Positions 1 to 6,271 of a DNA stretch of 7,814 nucleotides are shown piece by piece. Position 1 is the stretch's first letter. Every line of letters begins with the position of its first letter. The stretch covers positions 1-7,814 of the forward strand of contig WBUW01000122.1 in assembly GCA_008933495.1 (NCBI GenBank), read 5' to 3'. The notes beneath the pieces were generated by a model. That model did not search any database. It saw nothing but the letters and a program-made list of their open reading frames with translations, and had not been told where the DNA came from. Source of the stretch: Pseudorhodoplanes sp. (GTDB taxonomy: Bacteria; Pseudomonadota; Alphaproteobacteria; Rhizobiales; Xanthobacteraceae). Position numbers and translations under genes: made by a program.

Positions 1-116
1 GCATGAAATATCTGTACCGGATTCTGCCGGGCGGCCCGATCGCGCAGGGTTGCGCTCTGGCTGGACTGAAGCCGCCGCACGGAGCGCAAAATGCATCGTT
101 CGGGAGCGTGGCGTAA
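1..116 (+). CDS. 3' end of a DsrC/TusE-family protein (partial, lacks the terminal cysteine)
   Basis: The reading frame enters from the left edge and ends at TAA (114-116), so only about 37 C-terminal residues are visible. They begin KYLYRILPGGP, followed by a Q-G-C-x3-G-L-x-P-P-x-G stretch. This matches the C-terminal arm of DsrC, which I recall from A. vinosum as a YLY-x-LFP-x-GP-x2-Q-x-C-x3-GL-x2-P-x-GCV pattern. The inner redox cysteine (CysB) is kept at codon 51-53. The penultimate cysteine (CysA), which lies 11 residues further on, is Ala here (84-86), and nine extra residues follow. Canonical DsrC carries sulfur as a trisulfide between its two cysteines, and TusE keeps only CysA. This protein is neither, so it may be a divergent DsrC paralogue with a regulatory or single-thiol role. 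It converges on dsrN with 15 bp between the stop codons. The family call rests on a short segment and was made by eye. Confidence 0.72.
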   Translation, partial: MKYLYRILPGGPIAQGCALAGLKPPHGAQNASFGSVA

Positions 117-131
117 GTCTGCCGCACGCAA

Positions 132-1535
132 TCAGGCGCTGCGCTTTCCCGTGCCTCGCTTGCAGCCATGGATGAACGCAATAAAGCGGTCGGTCCAGCG
201 CCCGCTTCGCGCCGTCGATCGCAGATGGCAGAAGCTTGCAAGCATGTTGCCCTTGACGATCCCGTCGTGCCGGCCGTCGATGCCGCGGCCGCGCACGATC
301 CGGTACGCATAGCGTATTGAAGGATCAATCTGATCCAGCGCGGCAAAATGAAATTCGTGCGCCGGGATGCGCGCGGCGCCGGCGGCGCCGGCCGGCGCAA
401 CCTGTGCCCAGGGCATGGCATCGGTCTCCTCAAGCACGACCAGGCCTCGCCCCTGCGGCTTATCCCGCATCACCGTATCGGCCGGCACGAACCCGACCAT
501 ATCGTAGTGTTGCGCGTTCCAACTGATCGAGCGGGTGAGATACATGAGCCCGCCGCACTCGGCGTATATCGGCATCCCGCCTTCCGCCGCGCTTCGAATC
601 TGCTCCCGCAAGACGCGATTGGCGGCCAGTGCCGCCATCTGCGTCTCCGGGAAGCCGCCGCCAATGAAGAGCGCGTCCGCCTCCGGCAGGGAAGAGTCCT
701 GCAGCGCATTGAAAAAGACGAGCTCCGCCCCGGCCTGTTGCAGGGCCGCGAGGTCGTCCGGATAATAAAAGCAAAAAGCGGAATCGCGGGCGACCGCGAT
801 CCGGATATCAGGCCTGCCGGGAGCGCTCGTAGCGGGGGGCCGCGACGGTGGCCGAGCCCTCTGCGCAACCGCGATGACACGATCGAGATCCACGCCCCGT
901 TCGATCGTGCGCCGCAGGCGACCAATGGTTTCATCGCGCGATTCAGCCTCTTCCGGCGTGATCAGGCCGAGATGACGTTCGGGTACGAGCAGGGCCGGCT
1001 CGCGTTCGATGGCACCGATCACCGGCACATCGGTGTAGCGTTCGAGCGCCTGGCGAACCTTGGTTTCGTGCCGCGCCGAGGCCAGGCGGTTGAGAATGAT
1101 GCCGCCAATCGCCAGCTCCCGGTCGAACGCGCGATAACCCAACACCAGCGGAGCGACACCGCGTGTGATTCCCGTCACATCGACAACCAGGATTACGGGT
1201 GCGCCGATCAGCTTCGCGAGCGCAGCCGTCGAATCGCGGCCTTCGACATCGAGCCCGTCATAAAGACCCTTGTTGCCTTCGATCAGCGACAGATCGGCAT
1301 TGCACGAGCGCTCGGCGAACAGTGAAACGATTTCGGTTTCACTCTGGGTGTTGAAGTCGAGATTAAAGCAAGGACGGCCGGCGGCGCGGGCAAGCCACAT
1401 GGGGTCGATATAATCCGGCCCTTTCTTGAAGGGCTGCACCGACAGATTGCGCGCACGAAGCGCAGCGACGATCCCGACGCTGATCGAGGTTTTCCCGGAT
1501 GACTTGTGGGCGGCCGAAATGAGCAGGTGAGCCAT
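132..1535 (-). CDS. dsrN: DsrN, siroheme amidase (cobyrinate a,c-diamide synthase family)
   Basis: This is a glutamine-dependent amidotransferase of the CobB/CbiA family. In dsr operons it is thought to amidate siroheme to the siroamide cofactor of the sulfite reductase DsrAB, in the cytoplasm. The protein is 467 residues, the usual family length. The N-terminal ATP-binding half has a P-loop-like HKSSGKT (residues 10-16) and the family's FKKGPDYIDP motif (36-45). The C-terminal glutaminase half has GGGFPE (292-297), the nucleophilic cysteine in AECGGLMYL (Cys327) and a likely catalytic His437 in ASFCHL. I chose the ATG at 1533-1535 because the family begins M-A-x-L-x-ISAAHKSSGKT. A GTG at 1542-1544 would add three residues. 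Neither start has a convincing Shine-Dalgarno sequence. It is the last dsr gene in the operon here and ends in TGA. CbiA acting in cobalamin synthesis is the alternative, made unlikely by the dsr context. Confidence 0.93.
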   Translation of the reverse strand: MAHLLISAAHKSSGKTSISVGIVAALRARNLSVQPFKKGPDYIDPMWLARAAGRPCFNLDFNTQSETEIVSLFAERSCNADLSLIEGNKGLYDGLDVEGRDSTAALAKLIGAPVILVVDVTGITRGVAPLVLGYRAFDRELAIGGIILNRLASARHETKVRQALERYTDVPVIGAIEREPALLVPERHLGLITPEEAESRDETIGRLRRTIERGVDLDRVIAVAQRARPPSRPPATSAPGRPDIRIAVARDSAFCFYYPDDLAALQQAGAELVFFNALQDSSLPEADALFIGGGFPETQMAALAANRVLREQIRSAAEGGMPIYAECGGLMYLTRSISWNAQHYDMVGFVPADTVMRDKPQGRGLVVLEETDAMPWAQVAPAGAAGAARIPAHEFHFAALDQIDPSIRYAYRIVRGRGIDGRHDGIVKGNMLASFCHLRSTARSGRWTDRFIAFIHGCKRGTGKRSA

Positions 1536-1641
1536 GCCGCTCACACCGTGGCTGCCTTGTGGCGCCGAGCCAGGAACACCGATTGCGCACCATGCGCCTC
1601 GTCCGCACGCAAAGGCTTGCGAGGCCGGCGCGCAGGCATCG
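1536..1641. other. dsrP-dsrN intergenic spacer with a small hairpin
   Basis: This 106-bp spacer separates the dsrP stop from the dsrN start and carries no gene I can support. It contains a short perfect inverted repeat, CGCAA-AGGC-TTGCG at 1608-1621, about 20 bp after the dsrP stop in the direction of transcription. No T-run follows on the minus strand, so it does not look like an intrinsic terminator. It could mildly affect mRNA stability or be chance. No clear ribosome binding site precedes dsrN. Confidence 0.4.
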
Positions 1642-2832
1642 TTACGTTGCCGGTCTTGGCAGCAGCGGAAGCAGGCGGACGGCGATCGCGCAGATCAGCA
1701 TTGCGATCGCAACGCCGCCCAGACCGAGCAGAAGCTCCGGGAGCGATGCCCGATAGCCTGCCATGCGCCCATCATGAAACGAGCTCGTCACCTCCATGCC
1801 GGGAAACAGATCGAGCGGATAAGCCTGACCGGCAATGATGATGACATACATCTGGGCGAGACCGCCGATCAGGACCAGAACGGACGCGATGAGGATTGCG
1901 GCATGGCGGGTTCCGGATTTCGGCCACACCAAAAGCAGCAGCGGCACGACGCTGCCGATCAGGATCTGGGCGATCCAGAATACCGCGGTATAGGTGCCGC
2001 CGTCGCGCAGCAGGAAGCGCTCGATACCGTAATGCTCGCTGGCGTACATCTTGGTGAGATGATGGACCAGAGTGAAATAAAACACTGCCAGAATGAAGAC
2101 AATCAGCAGTCCGCGAAATTTCTGAAGCATTTCGCTGCCGGCAAGCTGCTGGCGCGACTGCCAACCGGTAATTGCAAGCATGATGACCGTGAAGGCGAGG
2201 CCGTAAAGCAGCGAAACGGCAATGAAGAGCGGCGCCATAATGGCGGCGCTATAGGCCTGGCGCGCGACCAGCCAGCCAAAAATTGAACCGGTGCCGGTGG
2301 TGAGGACCAGCCGCCAAACGAAGGCAAGACCGCCAACGGTCTTGCCGAGTGCGGTGGATCGTGAAGCGCGTCGGTCCATCATCACGAACAGATAGGCTGT
2401 CACGATCACCAGAAAGCCAACATAGAGGAAGATGTTCCAGGCGAAAATGGATCTGAAATTATAGGTCGTCATCGCAACGACCAAGCGGTCGGGCCGACCG
2501 AGATCGAGGACAAGGACCGCAAGCCCGCCGACCAGGAGCGCAATGCTGAGGATTGCGGACAGTCTCGCATAGGGCTTGTACTCCCTCCGCCCGAACACCG
2601 AGGCGATCGATGCCATATTGAGCGCGCCGGACGCCGCCACGATCAGGAAAACCGCAAAGACGTGAGGCGTGCCCCAGACAATCTGGTTGTTCATGCCGGT
2701 GACAATATGGCCGCTGTGCTCCATGACATAGGCCGCGCCGAGCCCGGCAGCGATCACGGCGGCGTTCAACGCCAGCGGGCCCCAAAACAGCAACTGGCGG
2801 GCCTCGAGCTTTTGATAGGCAATTCCCGGCAT
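1642..2832 (-). CDS. dsrP: DsrP, NrfD-like integral membrane subunit of DsrMKJOP
   Basis: This is a polytopic quinone-interacting subunit of the DsrMKJOP complex in the cytoplasmic membrane. By family knowledge it pairs with the periplasmic ferredoxin DsrO and exchanges electrons with quinone. The protein is 396 residues with about ten hydrophobic segments, roughly at 14-37, 55-80, 92-110, 128-150, 165-180 (weak), 196-222, 241-260, 283-303, 311-335 and 364-388. That number agrees with NrfD/PsrC-type proteins. Conserved-looking features include DLGRPDR (110-116), YNF and W-N-I-F (124-135) at the next helix, and FHDGR-x-AGYRASLPE (352-366) before the last helix. I chose the ATG at 2830-2832 because GGAGAA stands five bases ahead of it and upstream codons lie in repeat DNA or overlap dsrO. 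Unlike the tight dsrL-J-O junctions, it is separated from dsrO by 134 bp that hold a palindromic repeat. It ends in TAA. Confidence 0.93.
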   Translation of the reverse strand: MPGIAYQKLEARQLLFWGPLALNAAVIAAGLGAAYVMEHSGHIVTGMNNQIVWGTPHVFAVFLIVAASGALNMASIASVFGRREYKPYARLSAILSIALLVGGLAVLVLDLGRPDRLVVAMTTYNFRSIFAWNIFLYVGFLVIVTAYLFVMMDRRASRSTALGKTVGGLAFVWRLVLTTGTGSIFGWLVARQAYSAAIMAPLFIAVSLLYGLAFTVIMLAITGWQSRQQLAGSEMLQKFRGLLIVFILAVFYFTLVHHLTKMYASEHYGIERFLLRDGGTYTAVFWIAQILIGSVVPLLLLVWPKSGTRHAAILIASVLVLIGGLAQMYVIIIAGQAYPLDLFPGMEVTSSFHDGRMAGYRASLPELLLGLGGVAIAMLICAIAVRLLPLLPRPAT

Positions 2833-2837
2833 CGATC

Positions 2838-2843
2838 TTCTCC
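2838..2843 (-). promoter_or_regulatory. Ribosome binding site of dsrP
   Basis: On the minus strand GGAGAA lies five bases before the ATG at 2832 (seven bases if counted from the GGAG core). It fixes the dsrP start against the much longer open frame that runs upstream through the repeat element into dsrO. Confidence 0.7.
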
Positions 2844-2865
2844 GGCGCGGCGTCCCGGCGCGCAG

Positions 2866-2965
2866 TCTAGACCATGATCCGTTCCGGCTGAATCGGATGA
2901 CGGTCTGGATTTTCAGTTTTCGCGCGATCTGGCGCCGAACCGGTTCCCATTTCGGCCGATCGCGC
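2866..2965. repeat. Palindromic intergenic repeat, two adjacent hairpins (Rhizobiales-like mosaic element)
   Basis: Two imperfect palindromes stand side by side between dsrO and dsrP. The first, 2866-2909, has outer arms TCTAGACC / GGTCTGGA (one mismatch) and inner arms ATCCG / CGGAT. The second, 2922-2965, has arms GCGCGATC / GATCGCGC, continued inward by a G+C-rich stem with a bulge, around a GAACCGGTTCCC core. The second ends one base from the dsrO stop codon. From memory, the GGGAACCGGTT core and the ATCCG-ATTC-x4-GGAA-CGGATCATG layout resemble scattered intergenic repeats of Rhizobiales genomes. The family assignment is therefore recollection and was not tested. No T-run follows either hairpin on the minus strand, so an intrinsic terminator is unlikely. 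An mRNA-stabilising or processing role between dsrO and dsrP is possible. Confidence 0.65.
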
Positions 2966-2966
2966 T

Positions 2967-3779
2967 TCAGATATTTCTGTAATACACCCCCGGGTCGGTT
3001 CCAAGATCGGCGCGAATGCGCGTGGTACGCAACGCGGTGACCCGCTTGGCGATTTCGCTCGACGGATCGTTCAGATCGCCGAACAGCATGGCGCCGCCGG
3101 CGGTATCGTTGCACGCCTCGACGCAGGCCGGGATACGTCCGCTATCGACCCGATGAACGCACAATGTGCAGCTTTCCACCGTACCCTTGCCGCGCGGCGC
3201 ATACGGCTTCTGATCCTGCAGCGGCTCGTGAATGAAAGAGCGCGCCTTGTACGGACACGCCATCATGCAATAACGGCAGCCGATGCAGGTATGCTTGTCG
3301 ACGAGCACGATCCCGTCGGCGCGCTTGAACGAGGCGCCGGTCGGGCAGACGTCGACGCAGGGCGGATTGGCGCAATGCTGGCACATCATCGGCAGCGAGA
3401 AGGTCGCGCCGTTGTTCGGGTTTTTCACCGTCAACGTGCGAATCCACTGGGCATCGGTTTCGGGATGCCCGGTGTCGCGCCAGCCGTTCTCGTCTTGGCA
3501 GGCGGTGACGCATTTGCTGCAGCCGTCGGCACATTTCGAAACGTCGATCAGAAGGCCCCAGCGGTTCTTTGCGGTCACTTTCTCGCCCGGTTCGCGGGCG
3601 GCAGCCGGATCGGCGTCAAACGCATAAAGCGTCACGCCCGCGCCAAGCGACATAACCGACGCCGCTGCGCCGCGCATGAACGAACGGCGCTCCTCATCGA
3701 TCCGGTCGCGGCCGGCGCCCGCACAACCGCGGCCGGTGCCGCCGGCACATCCGGTTGCACACTTTGACCCGCAGCTCAT
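2967..3779 (-). CDS. dsrO: DsrO, Tat-exported ferredoxin-like subunit of DsrMKJOP
   Basis: This is a periplasmic electron-transfer subunit that links DsrJ to the membrane subunit DsrP. The protein is 270 residues. A twin-arginine signal, ERRSFMRGAAA with Arg31-Arg32, is followed by a hydrophobic stretch to about residue 55. Sixteen cysteines in four groups can bind four [4Fe-4S] clusters: 83/87/90/94, 133/136/141/145, 165/168/171/175 (classic CIGCRYCMMACP) and 204/207/219/223. The start at 3777-3779 overlaps the dsrJ stop as ATGA and has GAGGAG nine bases upstream, which argues for translational coupling. An open frame continues 73 codons further up but overlaps dsrJ and is not used. One oddity is a Gly/Ala-rich leader before the Tat motif, with Cys at 3, 7, 11 and 19. 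I do not recall this as standard for the family. It ends in TGA one base before the palindromic repeat. Confidence 0.94.
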   Translation of the reverse strand: MSCGSKCATGCAGGTGRGCAGAGRDRIDEERRSFMRGAAASVMSLGAGVTLYAFDADPAAAREPGEKVTAKNRWGLLIDVSKCADGCSKCVTACQDENGWRDTGHPETDAQWIRTLTVKNPNNGATFSLPMMCQHCANPPCVDVCPTGASFKRADGIVLVDKHTCIGCRYCMMACPYKARSFIHEPLQDQKPYAPRGKGTVESCTLCVHRVDSGRIPACVEACNDTAGGAMLFGDLNDPSSEIAKRVTALRTTRIRADLGTDPGVYYRNI

Positions 3780-4258
3780 CGTCCGACGCTCCTCAAATAC
3801 TGCGCGAGCGCCGCGCCGTCGTGTTCGCGACCGGGAAAACTTGCGGATCCGGCCGACGCTCCCGCAGATTCCGGACGGGAGGCATGACACTCGAAACAAT
3901 CGATGCGGACCGCGGCATAGTCGTGACAGGTGCGGCAGAAATGATCGCCGCTTGCGATGGTCACCGGCTTGCCGTCGGCTCCCTTGACCGCGTGGCAATC
4001 GATGCAGCCTTTCAGGCTGAAGCGGCTGGTCCGGATTCCGTCATGCACGGTACCGTCGCGCTGGTGCATGAGGACGATCATGTGATTGCGGCGCATCCAG
4101 TCTGTGGGGGCGACACATTTTTCACCTTGTCCGCGCGCCGGCTTCGGCATCCACGATGCATCAGCGGAGCGTCCTTCCGCGCACGACAATACGAGAACGG
4201 CTGCGACGGCGGTCGCAAATCCGGCGGCTTTCCGAATGATTGCGCGCATCATCGCCAT
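3776..4258 (-). CDS. dsrJ: DsrJ, periplasmic triheme cytochrome c of DsrMKJOP
   Basis: This is a small triheme cytochrome c, anchored to the periplasmic face of the membrane, that is part of DsrMKJOP. The protein is 160 residues. A hydrophobic N-terminal segment (about 11-26) acts as signal or anchor; family work on A. vinosum indicates it is not cleaved. Three haem motifs are clear: CIDCH (85-89), CRTCH (108-112) and CFECH (121-125). An isolated Cys48 in GEKCVAPTDWM corresponds to the cysteine that gives DsrJ its unusual His/Cys haem. The start is chosen among ATGs at 4258, 4252 and 4249, all just after the dsrL stop; the first leaves a 7-bp gap. The Shine-Dalgarno is poor, so reinitiation after dsrL translation is likely. 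A longer frame from 4357 would overlap dsrL by about 90 bp and is not needed. The stop overlaps the dsrO ATG. A near-lipobox V-L-S-Cys26 sits at the end of the hydrophobic segment. Confidence 0.94.
   Translation of the reverse strand: MAMMRAIIRKAAGFATAVAAVLVLSCAEGRSADASWMPKPARGQGEKCVAPTDWMRRNHMIVLMHQRDGTVHDGIRTSRFSLKGCIDCHAVKGADGKPVTIASGDHFCRTCHDYAAVRIDCFECHASRPESAGASAGSASFPGREHDGAALAQYLRSVGR
3789..3794 (-). promoter_or_regulatory. Ribosome binding site of dsrO inside dsrJ
   Basis: GAGGAG on the minus strand lies nine bases before the ATG at 3779 and within the last codons of dsrJ. Together with the ATGA stop/start overlap it decides the dsrO start and suggests coupled translation. Confidence 0.75.
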
Positions 4259-4265
4259 TCTCGCG

Positions 4266-6221
4266 CTACTCGCCGAGACCCATCTGGATATAGCCGGTAG
4301 GGCAGACATCCGCACAGATGTGGCAGCCGATGCACATGCTGTATTCGGTGTAGACATAACGGCCGACCGCGCGTTCCTTCTTCGGTACCCGCTTGACGGC
4401 TATCTGCGGGCAATAGATCAGGCAATTATCGCATTCGAAGCACATCCCGCAGTTCATGCAGCGCTTGCCTTCGTGAATCGCCTGCGCTTCTGCCAGACCC
4501 TCGATACGTTCCCGAAAATTGCCAAGCACCTCGCCCGCCGAAACCGGCACCTCCTGGCGTCGTTCGCGTGGCTCGAACTTGAAATGCCCCTTGAACAGGT
4601 CGAGATGCGGAATGATCTGCGTAGGCGATCGATCCTCGTAATTGTGGATGGCCCACGGCGACGAGGATGTACCGCGTGTCTGGCTGTGGTCGTAGGAGTT
4701 GGGATCGAGATTTCGCTGATGCAGTTCTTCCAGCAGGTTGAAATGATGCACGTCGATCTTCGGGCGTTTATCAGCCGCCCGTCCGTGCAGGAACTGATCG
4801 ATAACCTCGGCAGCGATCCGGCCGTGTCCGATCGCCGTGGTGAGCAGATGCGGGCGCACGATGTCGCCGCCGGCGAAATGCTTCTCGCCCTTGCGGGTCC
4901 TGTAGCCGGGCATGATGTCAATATAGCCCTTGCCGTTGTCGAATTCGGCAAGGCCGTCGAAATCGCCCATCTGGCCGATGGCTGAAACGACAATCTCGCA
5001 TTCGATTTCGAATTCGGTGCCGGGTTTGGGTTCCGGCGTCATGCCTTTCATGGTGCATTCGCACATCCTGACTCCCCGAACGCGGCCGTCGGCGTGGGTC
5101 AGTATCTCGAGCGGCATAACTCCGCCCTTGATGACGACGCCTTCGCGCAAGGCATCCTCGCGCTCACGTTCTGCCGCCATCATCTTGTCGATCGGGAACA
5201 GCGACGTCAGCGTCGCCTGCACGCCTTCGCGGCGCAGCGTACCGGCCACGTCCTGCGCCGTGAAGCCGACGACGCCGTGCCCGGCGGCATCATGCCGGTG
5301 CGCCGCCTTCACATGACCGAGGCGACGGGCGACCGAAGCCACGTCGATCGAAGTGTCACCGCCACCGACCACGACGATACGCCGGGCGGTGGAGAAAACC
5401 CAACCGTGGTTGAATGCGTCGAGAAACTCGACGCCGGTCAGGCAGCCATCGGCGCCCCAGCCGGGCACCGGCAGGGGGCGGCCCTTCTGCGCGCCGATCG
5501 CCCAGAACACGGCGTCGAAATCGCGTTCGAGATCGGCCACGGTCAGGTCCTTGCCGACGCGCGTGGCAAGGCGGACATCGACTCCCATGTCGATAATGCG
5601 TCCGATTTCGACATCGAGCATGTCACGCGGCGTGCGATAGCCGGGAATGCCGTATCGCATCATGCCGCCAAGCTGTTCGTTGGCTTCGAAAATCGTGACG
5701 GCATGGCCAATACGGCGCAGGAAATAGGTCGCCGAAAGGCCCGCCGGACCGCCGCCGATCACCGCGACGCGCTTGCCGGTCGCCGTTCCCACCGCCGGCA
5801 CCTTGCCGCCATTCTGGATCGCCCAATCGCCGACATATTGTTCGACCGCATTGATCCCGACAAAGTCATCAACCTCATTGCGGTTGCAGCCGTCTTCGCA
5901 AGGAGCCGGACAAACCCGGCCCATCATCGAGGGGAACGGGTTGGCCTCCATCATGCGATCGAAGGCATATTGCTGCCAGGACGTTCCGGCGGCCGCCGGT
6001 TTGTCCATTTGCCGGGCGATCGCAAGCCAGCCGCGAATATCGTGACCGGACGGACAGGCGCCCTGGCAGGGCGGCGTGCGGTGGACATAAGTCGGGCACT
6101 TGTAGGAATGATCGGCTTGGAAGATTTTTTCGGTGAGATCATCCCATCCGGTCCACATGTTCTCGCCGCTCTTGTAGCGGCGGAAGGTGTGCGGCTTTGC
6201 GGTATCGGCCGTATCACTCAT
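4266..6221 (-). CDS. dsrL: DsrL, iron-sulfur flavoprotein NAD(P)H:acceptor oxidoreductase
   Basis: This is a cytoplasmic FAD/Fe-S oxidoreductase related to the small subunit of glutamate synthase (GltD). In sulfur oxidisers it transfers electrons between DsrAB and NAD(P)H. The protein is 651 residues. N-terminal cysteines at 42, 52, 56 and at 104, 108, 112 fit the GltD-type Fe-S domain. An FAD Rossmann motif, AVIGGGPAGLSA, starts near 153. A second nucleotide-binding motif, VVVGGGDTSIDVA, starts near 283. The FAD-closing segment FAGGDIVRPHLLTTAIGHG is at 449-467. After a linker, a C-terminal ferredoxin domain carries cysteines 588/591/594/597/600/604 and CIGCHICADVCP (630-641), enough for two [4Fe-4S] clusters. 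This C-terminal domain is typical of the DsrL form found with the oxidative pathway. The start has a strong AAGGAG. The 50-bp gap from dsrK and the 7-bp gap to dsrJ fit one operon. It ends in TAG. Confidence 0.95.
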   Translation of the reverse strand: MSDTADTAKPHTFRRYKSGENMWTGWDDLTEKIFQADHSYKCPTYVHRTPPCQGACPSGHDIRGWLAIARQMDKPAAAGTSWQQYAFDRMMEANPFPSMMGRVCPAPCEDGCNRNEVDDFVGINAVEQYVGDWAIQNGGKVPAVGTATGKRVAVIGGGPAGLSATYFLRRIGHAVTIFEANEQLGGMMRYGIPGYRTPRDMLDVEIGRIIDMGVDVRLATRVGKDLTVADLERDFDAVFWAIGAQKGRPLPVPGWGADGCLTGVEFLDAFNHGWVFSTARRIVVVGGGDTSIDVASVARRLGHVKAAHRHDAAGHGVVGFTAQDVAGTLRREGVQATLTSLFPIDKMMAAEREREDALREGVVIKGGVMPLEILTHADGRVRGVRMCECTMKGMTPEPKPGTEFEIECEIVVSAIGQMGDFDGLAEFDNGKGYIDIMPGYRTRKGEKHFAGGDIVRPHLLTTAIGHGRIAAEVIDQFLHGRAADKRPKIDVHHFNLLEELHQRNLDPNSYDHSQTRGTSSSPWAIHNYEDRSPTQIIPHLDLFKGHFKFEPRERRQEVPVSAGEVLGNFRERIEGLAEAQAIHEGKRCMNCGMCFECDNCLIYCPQIAVKRVPKKERAVGRYVYTEYSMCIGCHICADVCPTGYIQMGLGE

Positions 6222-6228
6222 TGTTCTT

Positions 6229-6234
6229 CTCCTT
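6229..6234 (-). promoter_or_regulatory. Strong ribosome binding site of dsrL
   Basis: AAGGAG on the minus strand stands seven bases before the dsrL ATG (6221), in the 50-bp dsrK-dsrL gap. It is the best Shine-Dalgarno in the window and suggests that dsrL is translated independently of dsrK. I see no promoter or terminator in the rest of the gap. Confidence 0.8.
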
Positions 6235-6271
6235 GCACCGAAACGAAAACGCGATCGGCTGCGCTGACTCC

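Noticed and set aside
366..395. GC-rich palindrome-like stretch (GGCGCCGGCGGCGCC) inside dsrN
   Set aside because: It encodes a short Ala/Gly-rich loop (PAGAAGAA) in a variable part of the protein and is explained by codon and residue bias.
348..1325. Plus-strand open frame of 325 codons opposite dsrN
   Set aside because: It is antisense to a gene with intact family motifs, has no motif of its own, and is explained by high third-position GC.
2866..2965. Palindromes as an intrinsic terminator ending a dsrK-L-J-O transcript
   Set aside because: Neither hairpin is followed by a T-run on the minus strand, and dsrP belongs to the same complex.
2833..3114. Upstream extension of the dsrP frame (94 more codons)
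   Set aside because: The extra residues are Arg-rich and come from the palindromic repeat and an out-of-frame stretch of dsrO. The ATG at 2832 has a good ribosome binding site.
3780..3998. Upstream extension of the dsrO frame (73 more codons)
   Set aside because: It overlaps dsrJ out of frame. The ATGA junction with GAGGAG marks the real start ahead of the Tat motif.
4086..4985. Plus-strand open frame of 299 codons spanning dsrJ and dsrL
   Set aside because: It crosses two well-supported minus-strand genes, is antisense to both, and has no conserved features.
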